A stretch of DNA of 64,000 nt, taken from Plectosphaerella cucumerina (lineage: Eukaryota; Ascomycota; Sordariomycetes; Glomerellales; Plectosphaerellaceae). The stretch spans positions 7,254,001-7,318,000 of the forward strand of contig JAGPXD010000002.1 in assembly GCA_020746995.1 (NCBI GenBank). Direction: 5' to 3'. Position 1 is the stretch's first letter. Every line of letters begins with the position of its first letter. Under the pieces are notes generated by a model. It saw only the letters and a program-made list of their open reading frames with translations, made no database searches and was not told the DNA's origin. Shown piece after piece: positions 8,558 through 18,303 of this stretch. Both the position numbers and the translations under genes were made by a program.

Positions 8558-10633
8558 ATGGGTTCCCGACGTTCGGACTTCGAGCAGTTTTACCGCGAAA
8601 CTGATGCCTTTCGATCGATCTACCGCGACCGAGGCTTTCAGGAAAGGCTCCTTCAACCAAGCGTCCTCATCTCCCTCGCCGCCCTCGTCATAACCTCCAT
8701 TCTCTGGACGACAGCTACGAACCGCGCCTCGACCGTCAACGGGCTCATCCGCCTCATCCCGTACCGATTCCTCTACACAATCGAGAGCTGGCTCCATCCG
8801 CCACTCGCCCCACGACCCATGTTGCTGGGGCCTGCCCGGACGCACGCCGCGAAGAAAGAGCTTCTTCTCAAGATCCTGGGCATGGACACGCAGGGCCGCG
8901 GCATAATGAGCACCGTCTCCCAAGCCGGTCAGAGAGGCCTCAGCTCCATGTCGGGCGCCATGATGGCGTTCAAGGGAGCTTCAGACAGCCCGCCGGGACT
9001 GGGCAACCTCGACAACTCATGCTACCAGAACAGTATCCTCCAAGGACTCGCCTCCCTGAAGCCCCTGCCTCCCTACCTCACCGAGAAGCTGCGGGACGTC
9101 GACGTGGACCAGCGGAAATACGATGCCACCGTCAACCTGCGCGCCCTGATCGCTGATTTGAACAGCGCCTCCAACAACGGCAGGACGATTTGGACCCCAC
9201 CTGCCCTGAAGAACATGAGCACCTGGCAGCAGCAGGACGCGCAGGAGTACTTTTCGAAACTGCTCGATGAGGTCGATAAGGAGATCGCAAAGGCGTCCAA
9301 GACGAAACACTCTCTCCCTTCTCTCGGTCCCGAAAAGCCGGCCACGGCAGAGGAAAGCCCTGCCAGCAGCGACAGCGGCTACCACAGCACGACGACCTCG
9401 GAGGCTAGCACTGGCGTCATCCGCAACCCTCTAGAAGGCCTGGTGGCGCAGCGCGTAGCCTGCGTCCAGTGCGGGCACTCTGACGGCCTTTCGCTCATCC
9501 CTTTCAACTGCTTGACTCTCAGCCTCGGGGTCAACGCCGCAGAGCACGATCTGTACGAGCTCCTCGACGCCTACTCGCACATCGAGTCCATCGAGGGCGT
9601 CCAGTGCGGCAAGTGCACGCTCCTCAAGGTCCAGCGGCTCCTCAACATGGTCATCGACCGCGCCCGCGCCGACAACGCGCCCGAAGAGAAGCTGGCCGAG
9701 CCCCTCGCGCGACTGGCCGCGGTCGAGGAGGCCTTCGAGGACGACGACTACGAGGACAGCACCATCACAGAGCGGTGCAAGATCGCGCCCTCGCACAAGG
9801 TCAACTCGACAAAGACGAAACAGACGGTCGTGGCGCGGCCGCCGCAGAGCCTCGTCATCCACATGAACCGGTCGGCCTTTGACGAGAACACTGGCTACAT
9901 GTGGAAGAACGGCGCCGCCGTCCGCTTCCCCATGACCCTCGACCTCGGCCCCTGGTGCCTCGGTAGCGCGGGGACCTACGCACGGGTCGCCGGCGGCGAC
10001 AATGGCACCGGCATTCCCGTCGTCGGGCCCGCGCGTGCGGACGAGGAGGAGTGGCTCCTCACGCCGCGCGCGTCCATGATCGCGGGCGACAAGGGCCAGT
10101 CCAAGATATCAGGGCCCATCTACGAGCTCAGCGCCGTCGTAACCCACTTTGGCCGCCACGAGAACGGCCACTACATTTGTTACCGTCGGTTCCCCCGCTC
10201 CTCTCCTCCCACCGCGCCGGAGGGCGAGGGGGACGAGAAAAAGGTCAGCGATGGCGACGGAATCGAGATGGAGCCGCTTCTGCCCTCCGAAGCCGAGGAG
10301 GAGGAGCAGGGAATGGAATGGTGGAGGCTCAGCGACGAAACGGTCTACAAGGTCGATGAGGCTAGCGTCCTCGGCCAGGGCGGTGTTTTCATGCTCTTCT
10401 ACGACTGCGTCGACCCCAGCAGCGTTCTGACGGCCCAGGGCGGCGGTGAAGCGCAGCAGGCGGTGGCCGGCGAGGTCGCCGCGACAGACTCGGACGCCTC
10501 GGACGCGGCCGACGAGCCCGTCACGCCGACAGAGGGCATGGAGCGGCTGGACCTGAAGGTCGCGGCGGACGACGGCGAGGTCGTGCAGCTCAAGCCCGAG
10601 CCCAGACTCGAGGCCGGCGTCACGGTTGCGTGA
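8558..10633 (+). CDS. Membrane-anchored ubiquitin carboxyl-terminal hydrolase (USP family)
   Basis: Intronless 691-aa cysteine protease that removes ubiquitin from substrates. An N-terminal hydrophobic helix (about 32-52, SVLISLAALVITSILW) anchors it, as in yeast Ubp1/Ubp16 and animal USP30 at ER or mitochondrial outer membrane. The Cys box is GLGNLDNSCYQNSILQG with catalytic C155; this departs from the usual GNTCFMNS by DNS in place of GNT. The His box is GRHENGHYICYRR with H538. The late WWRLSDETVYKV motif supplies the third polar residue. A C-x2-C...C-x2-C pair (VQCGHS, VQCGKCT) could form the structural zinc site of the fingers. Acidic, Ser-rich insertions separate the blocks. The C-terminal tail of about 85 residues is disordered. 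Targeting (ER versus mitochondrion) is not decided by sequence. Confidence 0.85.
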   Translation: MGSRRSDFEQFYRETDAFRSIYRDRGFQERLLQPSVLISLAALVITSILWTTATNRASTVNGLIRLIPYRFLYTIESWLHPPLAPRPMLLGPARTHAAKKELLLKILGMDTQGRGIMSTVSQAGQRGLSSMSGAMMAFKGASDSPPGLGNLDNSCYQNSILQGLASLKPLPPYLTEKLRDVDVDQRKYDATVNLRALIADLNSASNNGRTIWTPPALKNMSTWQQQDAQEYFSKLLDEVDKEIAKASKTKHSLPSLGPEKPATAEESPASSDSGYHSTTTSEASTGVIRNPLEGLVAQRVACVQCGHSDGLSLIPFNCLTLSLGVNAAEHDLYELLDAYSHIESIEGVQCGKCTLLKVQRLLNMVIDRARADNAPEEKLAEPLARLAAVEEAFEDDDYEDSTITERCKIAPSHKVNSTKTKQTVVARPPQSLVIHMNRSAFDENTGYMWKNGAAVRFPMTLDLGPWCLGSAGTYARVAGGDNGTGIPVVGPARADEEEWLLTPRASMIAGDKGQSKISGPIYELSAVVTHFGRHENGHYICYRRFPRSSPPTAPEGEGDEKKVSDGDGIEMEPLLPSEAEEEEQGMEWWRLSDETVYKVDEASVLGQGGVFMLFYDCVDPSSVLTAQGGGEAQQAVAGEVAATDSDASDAADEPVTPTEGMERLDLKVAADDGEVVQLKPEPRLEAGVTVA

Positions 10634-11163
10634 GACAGTGGGGGTGGGAGGGCGCACTGCATCGGCATGTCCTGATCGGGAGCGGGCCACGGCCTCTTCC
10701 CGTTTTGTTCGTTGGCATAGCGAAAGGCGTTGGCGGGACGGCGTCATTTTGGGGGTTTCGGGTCGGCTGACCAGCGGCATGTCACGCTCGCCGGAGGGCA
10801 CACACATCGAAGGATGATGGGGAGGGAAACCACATCAAGGTGCATGTCACTAGTCGTTATTAATCGCCCGTGCAGATTTACAAGGGCTGCGCTGTCTATC
10901 ATCATGGATGTTCGTGTCATCCGGCCCGCTTGGGCCGGTTTAGCTTAGAAGGCCTGGGTCTATGGTACAAGTATATGTGTGAAATATGGCCGCCAGTTCT
11001 GTGGGCGTAATATGCGTGAGATACAATCGGCCGTTTCTGCGTCTGCAAGAGTTGCGTTCGGATATGGTCAAGGGGCCCGGGAGGGTATGATGGTGCTCCG
11101 GGAGCGCTCGTATGAAATCTTGAACGGCGTGGCAGATGAGGGGTTGCCTCCGGCCACTTCCAT
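10634..11163. other. Intergenic, convergent 3' ends
   Basis: 530 bp between the ubiquitin protease and mannosidase stop codons. It contains the 3' UTRs; no gene, repeat or RNA is seen. Confidence 0.5.
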
Positions 11164-12941
11164 CTAAGACGTGAGTCGCAGGGGGTGAGCTTCCGTGTTG
11201 AAGACGTAATCGTCCAAGCTGATAAGGTCGGGCGGTGAGAAGATGAGGTAAAAGTACTTGAGGGTCTCGGCCAGCCAGAAACTCTGTAAATGATGTCAGC
11301 GTCGTGTGGAAGGGAAGGGCCATGAGCACTCACCTCCATGGAGTCGGTCTTGATGGTCTCCCAGGGCAGGACACGGACATCGGCAATGGCCGAATTGCCG
11401 AGCGGGGCATCAGTGGCAGCGAGGATGGCCTTGAACATGCGCCAGGCGAGGTCCTGCAGTTCCTGGTTGCCTGTGATGCGGTAGAGCAGGAAGAGGCTCT
11501 CGGCGGCCTCGGGTCGCAGGATGTAGCGAGTGTCGCGGGCGACGGTGAAGCTCTTCTTGAGGGTAGGGTCGAGGCGGCGGTCCCAGAGGTTCTCGTCCCA
11601 GCCGCAGCCGTCGAGGGACTTGCAAGGGATCATTGTGAAGAGCTCGGGCATGACGGCGGCGGGGAACTGGGCGTAGGCCCATGCGCACCCGCGTGCAAGG
11701 CGGTCGCCGAGGGCCACGTGGTCCTCAATGGCGAAGAGGCGGCCGCCGAGGGCAAACATGCCGCCGGCGAAGCAGGCGAGGTGCTGGCCGTCCGGGATGT
11801 GCTCGACGTGGCCAGCGGTGACGCGGGCGTCGCCGGCGAAGAGGACATCCTCCTCCTCTGGGAGCATGGGACGGAAGAGGATGTGCTCCTTTACAGTGTC
11901 CATGGCGGCGCGGTACATGGCCTCGTAGGCGGGATCGCGGCCGCCCAGCAGAGCGTGCATCTTGGGAAGGTACTCGTACAGAGAGTCGGCAAGGGCGCCG
12001 AGAGTAAAGGTGTTGTCCTCGACGCGCTGGTTCCGGAAGTCGATGAGGCGGGGCCACATGCCGGGCAGGAGGGACTTGTTCTGAGAAGAGGCGAGGAAGT
12101 CCTTGATGCGATCGACGGCGTCGTGGTACTTTGGGTCGCCGGTCAGCTGGGAGAGGCGAGTGAACTCGAGAGAGAGGGAGCCGGGGGCGGCCGAGGGGTC
12201 GCTGGTGCCGGCCATCTGAGCGCCATTGCGCATGTCCTCAAAGTTTGCCCAGAAGCCGGGCATGCGGTTCGGCGTGTCCGTGGCGAGGTAGAGCATGTCG
12301 CCGAGCTCGCGAGCCTTGCGAAGCAGGGCGCGCTCGCCGCTGAGGTCGTAGGCGCTCAACAGGCCTCCGAGGTGGCGGATATTAGTTTCGAAGAGGTTGA
12401 CGGCCGTCTCCTTTGTGTCGGCCCAGTCGATGCGAGCAGCATGGGCGGCGGCGTCGTAGAACTCATCGCGAAGGTCCATGATCCATAATGTGTCAAGGGC
12501 ATCGACGAGGGTGGCAGCGTAGCCGCCAAATGTGTTCTTGCCGCCACCGGACATGGGGCGCAGCTCGTCTAGGCCCCAGGCATGGGCTTTGTAGCTGCGC
12601 CAACTCTTGAGGAAGGCCTCGCGCACCTCCTTGCGGCGGGCGACGTTCTCGGGGTGGGGTGTGTCGGCGGAGAAGTCATGCTGGATGCGGCGGAGGGGCG
12701 TCGCGTGGTTCTTGGGGAGAGGTCGGATGGCATCGACGGGGAAGCGCTGGGCTACCGAGTTCCAGTCGAAGGAGCTCTCGCGGAAGACGACGCGGCGCCA
12801 TGGCCATCGGGGCCCGCTGCGGCCGCCGGAGGAGGACGACGACTTGACGGAGCGGACGACGGCCGAGTGCAAGCTGAAGAGGGCCGATGCGATGACGAAA
12901 GCCAGGACCACGAGGGCCAGGCGTCGGCGTCTGAGGACCAT
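11164..12941 (-). CDS. Class I alpha-1,2-mannosidase (GH47)
   Basis: Type II membrane glycosidase that trims alpha-1,2-linked mannose from N-glycans in the ER/Golgi lumen. Exons are 11334-12941 and 11164-11283; the 50-nt intron (11284-11333, GTGAGT...TTACAG) is in phase 0, giving 575 aa. A hydrophobic anchor follows the first basic residues (LALVVLAFVIASALFSL). GH47 blocks in order: SWRSYKAHAWGLDEL, ALDTLWIMDL, ADSLYEYLPK, HLACFAGGM and, in the short last exon, LDDYVFNTEAHPL, whose Thr-Glu provides the calcium ligand at the active-site floor. Without splicing the reading frame would lose this last essential motif and run into nonsense. The HLACF and DSLYEYLPK forms fit processing mannosidases; ER versus Golgi enzyme is not resolved. 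Confidence 0.9.
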
Positions 12942-13505
12942 GGCCGTCGGTCGCGCGCAGCGAATCAGGGCGAGGGGCGATGGTGATGGTTGTCGGTCGG
13001 GAGCTGGCGTAGCGGCAACATGGCCCGCGGACTCGTTGCGGTGATGGATGGACTTTGGGGGTTCGGGGGTCGGGGGGTTCGGAGGATGGAGGTTTGGGTT
13101 GACCGGGATGGAGAGAACCTAGGGGCCGGGGTGAGGTGGATGCCGAAACGAAACGGGGAAGGAGCGAGCCAGGATTGAGGTTGCTGGCGAAATCATCCCA
13201 ATGTTAGCAGGGGACGGATGCGGTCTAGCCATATGCAGCCCCTGATCCCGGGGCCAATCACCGGGCATGTCACTTTCCACCTGGGAAGGGGACAGGGGTA
13301 CCTTTTTTCGACTGAGGGTCCAGACTGCAAGAGCCATTTCTATATTGCTCCTGCCCGGGCCAGGAACTGCCAGAGGGAAGGAGCAGACTTTGTCTATCAA
13401 GGCGGTTGCACTTTTTCTCAGTTCTCGGCAGTAAACAAGAATACATTGTGTTCAACTATAAACCTGAAATCTGACATCCTCCTACTTTCTATTCCCATCA
13501 CATTC
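12942..13505. other. Intergenic, mannosidase promoter side
   Basis: 564 bp upstream of the mannosidase ATG and downstream of the sugar transporter stop. No gene, repeat or RNA is seen. Confidence 0.5.
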
Positions 13506-15287
13506 CTACGAGCTGACCTTCTCGACCTGCACCGACTCGGCCATGACGCCCTTCTCGCAGGGCCCAACCTCTGCGCCCTCGCTGCCGTCGAGCTTGTGCA
13601 CCGTCGTCGAGGCGAAGCGGCGCGCCGAGACGCCCTGCTCGAAGAGCACATCCAGCTCGCCGTAGGTGCGGCCCTTTGGCTCGGGCAGGCGGAAGAAGGT
13701 CCAGATGAAGCACAGGCCGCAGGTGCCTGCCCAGAAGAAGCCGGCCTTTGCGCCCCAGTTCCACGCCGAAGGGTTGAGCATCAGGGGCGTAAGAACGTTG
13801 GGGATCATGCCCGAGATGTTGTAGACGTTACGGGCGAGGACGACCGTCTTGGTCTTGAGCCGGGTAGAGCTGAGCTCTGCCACGAGGGAGTAGCACACGG
13901 GGCCGACGGTGCAGTTGTATGTGAGGGTGTACTGTGGGAGGTCAGTGTTGCGTTCCATTTGCAGAACGGAGGGGATACCCACAATCAGGAGGAGAGAGCC
14001 GATAGCCCACTGAGCAGCGGCGTTGTCACGCCCGGCAAAGGACACACAGCCGATGACGGTGAGGAAGAGAACCATGAGGGCCTGACCTGCCAGGTACAGG
14101 GTCCGGCGGCCGAACCAGCGCATCAGGAACCACGAGCTGATAGTCCCGACGGCACCAATGGCGTACTGGCCAAGTGACATACTGAAAGAGTTCGCCACGT
14201 CCATGCCGGCCTGCTGGTAGAAGTATGTCGAGAAACCCATGAAGCTGGCGCCGCAGAAAGTTTGCACGGCCCAGGTCGCACACACGATTTCGGTGCGGCG
14301 CAGGTCAGTGCCGCGGAAGCAGTCGGTGTAGTGTGTACCGGCGTTGAGAGCGCGCTCGAGCTCGTTGGTGTGCACCATCATGGCAACACTGCGGTCGGCG
14401 TCAAAGGCCGTGCTGCCGTCGGCGGACGTCGGCTCGGAGGCGTTGCGACGGGTCAGGCGGAGGACGGAGCGCTTGGCAGCCTCGAGGCGGCCCCGGCGGA
14501 CCAGCCACCACGGAGACTCGGGGGCGAAGAAGATGGCAATGGCCAGCGGCACAGGCCACGCCCACTGCACGGCGAAAGGAATCTTGTACCCCCACTTGTC
14601 GTCGCGCTCGACCATGGCGCGGAGCAGGCCCGAAGCGAGAAGTTGCCCTAGGACCCAACATAGGTTGACATACGTAGTTAAATAGGCGCGGAGGTGGACA
14701 GGGCACACCTCGGAGGCGTAGGTGACGGTCAGGGTCTGGAAAGTGCCGAAGGGGACGCCAATGAGGATCTCGCCGGCAAGAAGCTGAGGGAGAGTCTCCG
14801 CGAAGAAGATGATGAAGATGAAGCAGGCGACGAGGGACAGGGCGCCGATGAGAGTCCATCTGTATCCAACACGCTCGGCAACAATACCGCTGATGAAGAG
14901 ACCCATGATCTGGCCGACGAGCATGCCGTTGGTCAGGCCGGACTGCCAGGCGGCGGTGAGCTGGTAGGAGCCGTCGTCCTGCTCGACGCCGAACTTGCGC
15001 TGGAAGGGCGGGTAGGCGAAGAGGCTGGCGATGAGGGTGATGTCGAAGCCTTCCATGATGACGCAGGTGGATAGGAAGACGGACCAGCCGACGGCCTTGG
15101 GGTAGAGCTTCAGGGACTGGAGGAAACCGAGGCCATGCTCGGCATCGGTGGCCTGCTGGGCCTCGGCGGCGAGGGTGTCGAGGTCCGGGTTGTTGACGGA
15201 CATGCGACGCTTGGCCTCGGAGTCGATCTGGACCGACGGCCGACGCTCATCGTGCGCCGGCGCGTCGAGGGTGATGTGGGAGGCCAT
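13506..15287 (-). CDS. MFS sugar porter, maltose/alpha-glucoside permease type
   Basis: Twelve-helix plasma-membrane H+/sugar symporter of the sugar porter family (TC 2.A.1.1), closest in motifs to fungal alpha-glucoside permeases. Seen: AERVGYRWT after TM2-3, PESPWWLVRRGR after TM6, RWFGRRTLYLAG after TM8, TVGPVCYSLVAELSSTRLK in TM10-11 and PEPKGRTYGELDVLFE at the end. The ORF is open throughout (593 aa), but a 51-nt segment (13932-13982, GTGGGT...CCACAG with a CTGAC branch-like site) sits inside TM10, adding 17 polar residues between LLLI and YTLTYNC. It is almost certainly an in-frame intron, giving a 576-aa product. A TATA-like box lies about 130 bp upstream. Substrate is inferred from family; glucose, maltose or another disaccharide cannot be told apart. 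Confidence 0.85.
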   Translation of the reverse strand: MASHITLDAPAHDERRPSVQIDSEAKRRMSVNNPDLDTLAAEAQQATDAEHGLGFLQSLKLYPKAVGWSVFLSTCVIMEGFDITLIASLFAYPPFQRKFGVEQDDGSYQLTAAWQSGLTNGMLVGQIMGLFISGIVAERVGYRWTLIGALSLVACFIFIIFFAETLPQLLAGEILIGVPFGTFQTLTVTYASEVCPVHLRAYLTTYVNLCWVLGQLLASGLLRAMVERDDKWGYKIPFAVQWAWPVPLAIAIFFAPESPWWLVRRGRLEAAKRSVLRLTRRNASEPTSADGSTAFDADRSVAMMVHTNELERALNAGTHYTDCFRGTDLRRTEIVCATWAVQTFCGASFMGFSTYFYQQAGMDVANSFSMSLGQYAIGAVGTISSWFLMRWFGRRTLYLAGQALMVLFLTVIGCVSFAGRDNAAAQWAIGSLLLIVGIPSVLQMERNTDLPQYTLTYNCTVGPVCYSLVAELSSTRLKTKTVVLARNVYNISGMIPNVLTPLMLNPSAWNWGAKAGFFWAGTCGLCFIWTFFRLPEPKGRTYGELDVLFEQGVSARRFASTTVHKLDGSEGAEVGPCEKGVMAESVQVEKVSS

Positions 15288-16727
15288 TGCCTGTGTTTGG
15301 ACGGGTTGTCGAACGATGGCTTGGAGAAGATGGGGAGGGGAAAGGGGGAGATGTGAGAGATGATGCTGCTGATGAGAGGCTTCGGATGTTGGTATGGCAG
15401 AGGAGATCCCGGCCGTCTTTATAGAAAGTCACACGGCATGCCTCTGTGCGTCTTGGACATGGTGATGCAAGTCGACAAGGAATCTTGTGCCCCCTCTCCT
15501 CGCCTTAGCTCTCCCTCTCGCCCCCGTGGAGATACGGCGGGGGAGGGGACATGGACGACTAGCTACCGTACTAGGCTCGCCACTATCCCCAGGTGCCGGC
15601 CCAGGCGAGACCAGATCAAGCAACGCTTGGGGGCGACCAATCACGGCACCGATGCATTTCGCTGCCGTCGTTCGCGCCGAAAGTTTCTGCGAGATATAGC
15701 TGATGCCGCGGCCCAATCAAGGGACGCGCGGGTCACACCGCGCAAAATCCCTTCGGGCCAAGCGTGAGGGGACGAGGGGAGTTGGACTTGGAGTCCGGGG
15801 GAGGCTCCTGCAGACTGCAGTGCAGTGAAGCACCGTTCCCGGCCGGACCAAGCCGAGAGATATCGCGAATGGGGTCAAGGGCGGTCGATGCCGTCATCTG
15901 GGGTCAGGGGTAGGCCAACGGTGTGGACTGGCGGGGGAATAGGGATGCAGATGTGCAGGCAAGGGTTCGGGGAAATCCTCGTGGTGCAAATGTCGGCCCG
16001 AGAGAGATGTCCAGGCTGTGGATGGGCTGGGGGATCGGCATGGCCGTTGGAGGAGGATGCGGGGGGACTGAACCATCAGCCAAGACAACCAAAGCGCTGA
16101 AACTGCAAAGCAAGCAGAAGCTGATCGTCCTCAGCTTGTCGGTCCGGGGACTGCAATGTAACCCCGCAGTCGAGATCAGGCTTGTCGTGGGGTGCAGACA
16201 CGGCCCGATAGCTCGATATTGAAGTGCTTGGCTGGACGAGGAGCTTGGCCAATGCTTGTTCCTATTTCGAGCCCCGGAAGAGATGATGTTGCTGCGAGAG
16301 GTTGGTCAAACTTCAGAGCTACGTCGTGCTCTCGTGCTGCAAGGAGGTCAACGCGACTCTCCAGTCTGACATCGGTGAAGTTTGGAGCCAACATGCCACT
16401 TTTGCGCTCCATCCCCGTAGGAAGCCGTCATGGGATCCTCTGGCTCAGTTGAAGAGAGATACTAGGAGCTCATAGTTCAGAAGGCTCCAGGTTGTTCAGG
16501 GTTGAAGCTTGAGACGCCCTGGCAGTGGGCGAGGCGGGGCGGGGGGGAAAAGGGGGAAGTGTGCCACCTCGTGCCAGCTGGCTTAGGCTGCTAAGTGTGC
16601 CGGTTTTGGTGGAGCCACTGACGCCCATCGGACCCACATCGAATTGAACCTCAACTTCAGTGTTCAATGTGAAGTTGCACATCTCTGCTCGTCCTCCCCA
16701 TCAACTTCATCCACGCCAACCGCCATC
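15288..16727. other. Divergent intergenic region, 1.4 kb
   Basis: Between the sugar porter (-) and MFAP1 (+). A TATAAAG box on the minus strand (15417-15423) probably serves the porter. No other gene or repeat is supportable. Confidence 0.5.
15417..15423 (-). promoter_or_regulatory. TATA-like box of sugar porter
   Basis: TATAAAG on the minus strand about 130 bp before the ATG at 15287. Confidence 0.4.
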
Positions 16728-18116
16728 ATGCCGCCCAAGCGCATGACCGCAAACCCCGTACGGCCCGCGCGCCACCGCCCCGGAAAGGCCACGGGCGCCG
16801 ACTCCGATTCTGACTCCGACTCTGACGCGCCCAGCGAGACCGAGGAGCGCAAGATCCCCCCGCCCCCGAAAGCCACCAGCGCAGGCAAGATCATCAGCAC
16901 CGCGCCAATCGGCCAGGTCGACCTCGACCGGCGTCGGAAAGAGGCCCAGGCGAAAGAAGACGCGCGTATCGCCCGCGAAAAGGCAGAGCGCCTGGCCGCA
17001 GAAGAGGGCTTCGTCACGGAAGAGGAGGAGGAAGAGGATGACGACAAGGATGGAGCAGACGAGGACAGCGAGGAAGAGAGCGACAGCGGCAGCGAGGAAG
17101 AATCATCTGAAGAAGAGGCTCCCAAGCGCCTCATGCTCCGGCCGAAGTTCATTCCGAAGAATCAGCGCGGCGCCACCACGGCAGGCGGCTCCGCCTCGAG
17201 ACAATCGACCACAGCAGCCGCCCAGGCAGAAGAAGAAGCCCGCGCCGCCGCCGAGGAGGCCCGTCGCCGCGCCGAAGCCGACGCCCTCGTCGAGGAGCAG
17301 ATCAAGAAAGACCTCGACGCGCGCGCCTCGGGCCGCAAGCACTGGGAGGACGAGAACGACGGCGGAGGCTCCGACGCGTCCGATGTCGACACAACAGACG
17401 GCCTGGACCCAGACGCCGAGGAAGCGGCGTGGCGACTCCGCGAGCTTCGCCGCGTCAAGCGCGAGCGCGACCGCATCGCCGAGCAGGAGGCCGAGATCGC
17501 CGAGCGCGAGCGTCGCGACAACCTCACCCAGGAGGAGCGCGACGCCGAGGACGCCGCCAAGATGGCCCGCCAGCGCGACGAGCGCGACGCCCGTGGAAAG
17601 ATGGGATACTTGCAAAAGTACTACCACAAGGGCGCCTTCCTTGCTGACGAGATGGCCGCTGCGGGGCTGGACCGGCGCGACCTCATGGGCGCACGCATCG
17701 CCGACGACGTCAAGGACCGAAGTGCTTTGCCGGAGTACCTGCAGCGCAGGGATATGACGCTGTTGGGCCGCAAGGGCGCGACCAAGTACAAGGATCTTCG
17801 TACGGAGGACACGGGGCGTTGGGGCGACTTTGGGGATCATCGGCCCGGGCGCCAGGACAAATTTGGGCGGTATGATGATGTTGATGAGCGATTCCGGCCG
17901 GATGGCGAGGGTGGCGGCGACAGGGGGGCGCATGGAGCGAATCTTGTGCCGCTTGGGGAGAGGCGGCGGGAAAGGAGGCCAAGGTCGCGCTCGAGATCGC
18001 GGTCGGCGTCACCACGCCGGCGGGAGTCTGACAGGGACGATCGCGAATGGCGGAAAAGGAGTCCATCACGGGACCGCGATGGAGGAGATAAGAGGCGGCG
18101 GGTCGACGCGTCATGA
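16728..18116 (+). CDS. MFAP1-type spliceosomal protein
   Basis: Intronless 462-aa homologue of microfibrillar-associated protein 1, a nuclear component of the spliceosomal B complex. The start MPPKRM at 16728 (context ATCATGCC) is chosen over an in-frame ATG 84 nt upstream because the extra 28 residues are unlike the family. Order: basic N-terminus, a Ser/Asp/Glu acidic tract (about 85-130), RLMLRPKFIPKNQRG, a long charged helix of Arg/Glu/Lys repeats, then the conserved MFAP1 core MGYLQKYYHKGAF and LGRKGATKYKDLRTEDTGRW. The C-terminus is an RS/RD-rich tail typical of splicing factors. It is convergent with POL12, with about 190 bp between the stop codons. Confidence 0.9.
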   Translation: MPPKRMTANPVRPARHRPGKATGADSDSDSDSDAPSETEERKIPPPPKATSAGKIISTAPIGQVDLDRRRKEAQAKEDARIAREKAERLAAEEGFVTEEEEEEDDDKDGADEDSEEESDSGSEEESSEEEAPKRLMLRPKFIPKNQRGATTAGGSASRQSTTAAAQAEEEARAAAEEARRRAEADALVEEQIKKDLDARASGRKHWEDENDGGGSDASDVDTTDGLDPDAEEAAWRLRELRRVKRERDRIAEQEAEIAERERRDNLTQEERDAEDAAKMARQRDERDARGKMGYLQKYYHKGAFLADEMAAAGLDRRDLMGARIADDVKDRSALPEYLQRRDMTLLGRKGATKYKDLRTEDTGRWGDFGDHRPGRQDKFGRYDDVDERFRPDGEGGGDRGAHGANLVPLGERRRERRPRSRSRSRSASPRRRESDRDDREWRKRSPSRDRDGGDKRRRVDAS

Positions 18117-18303
18117 TATCAAGTCGATGTGTGGAGTCGGACAAATGGCGAGGCAGAGATGTGGTGAGGCAAGGCAAGGCAATGCATGCTCATGTAGAAT
18201 GTACAACACGATAGACGTCCGGTGATGACGGATCCAGATACCCAAGAGAAACTCCGGTGCCCTCCCTCCCTCCCTTCTTGCATTCCTCCTAACTGTTGGA
18301 TAC

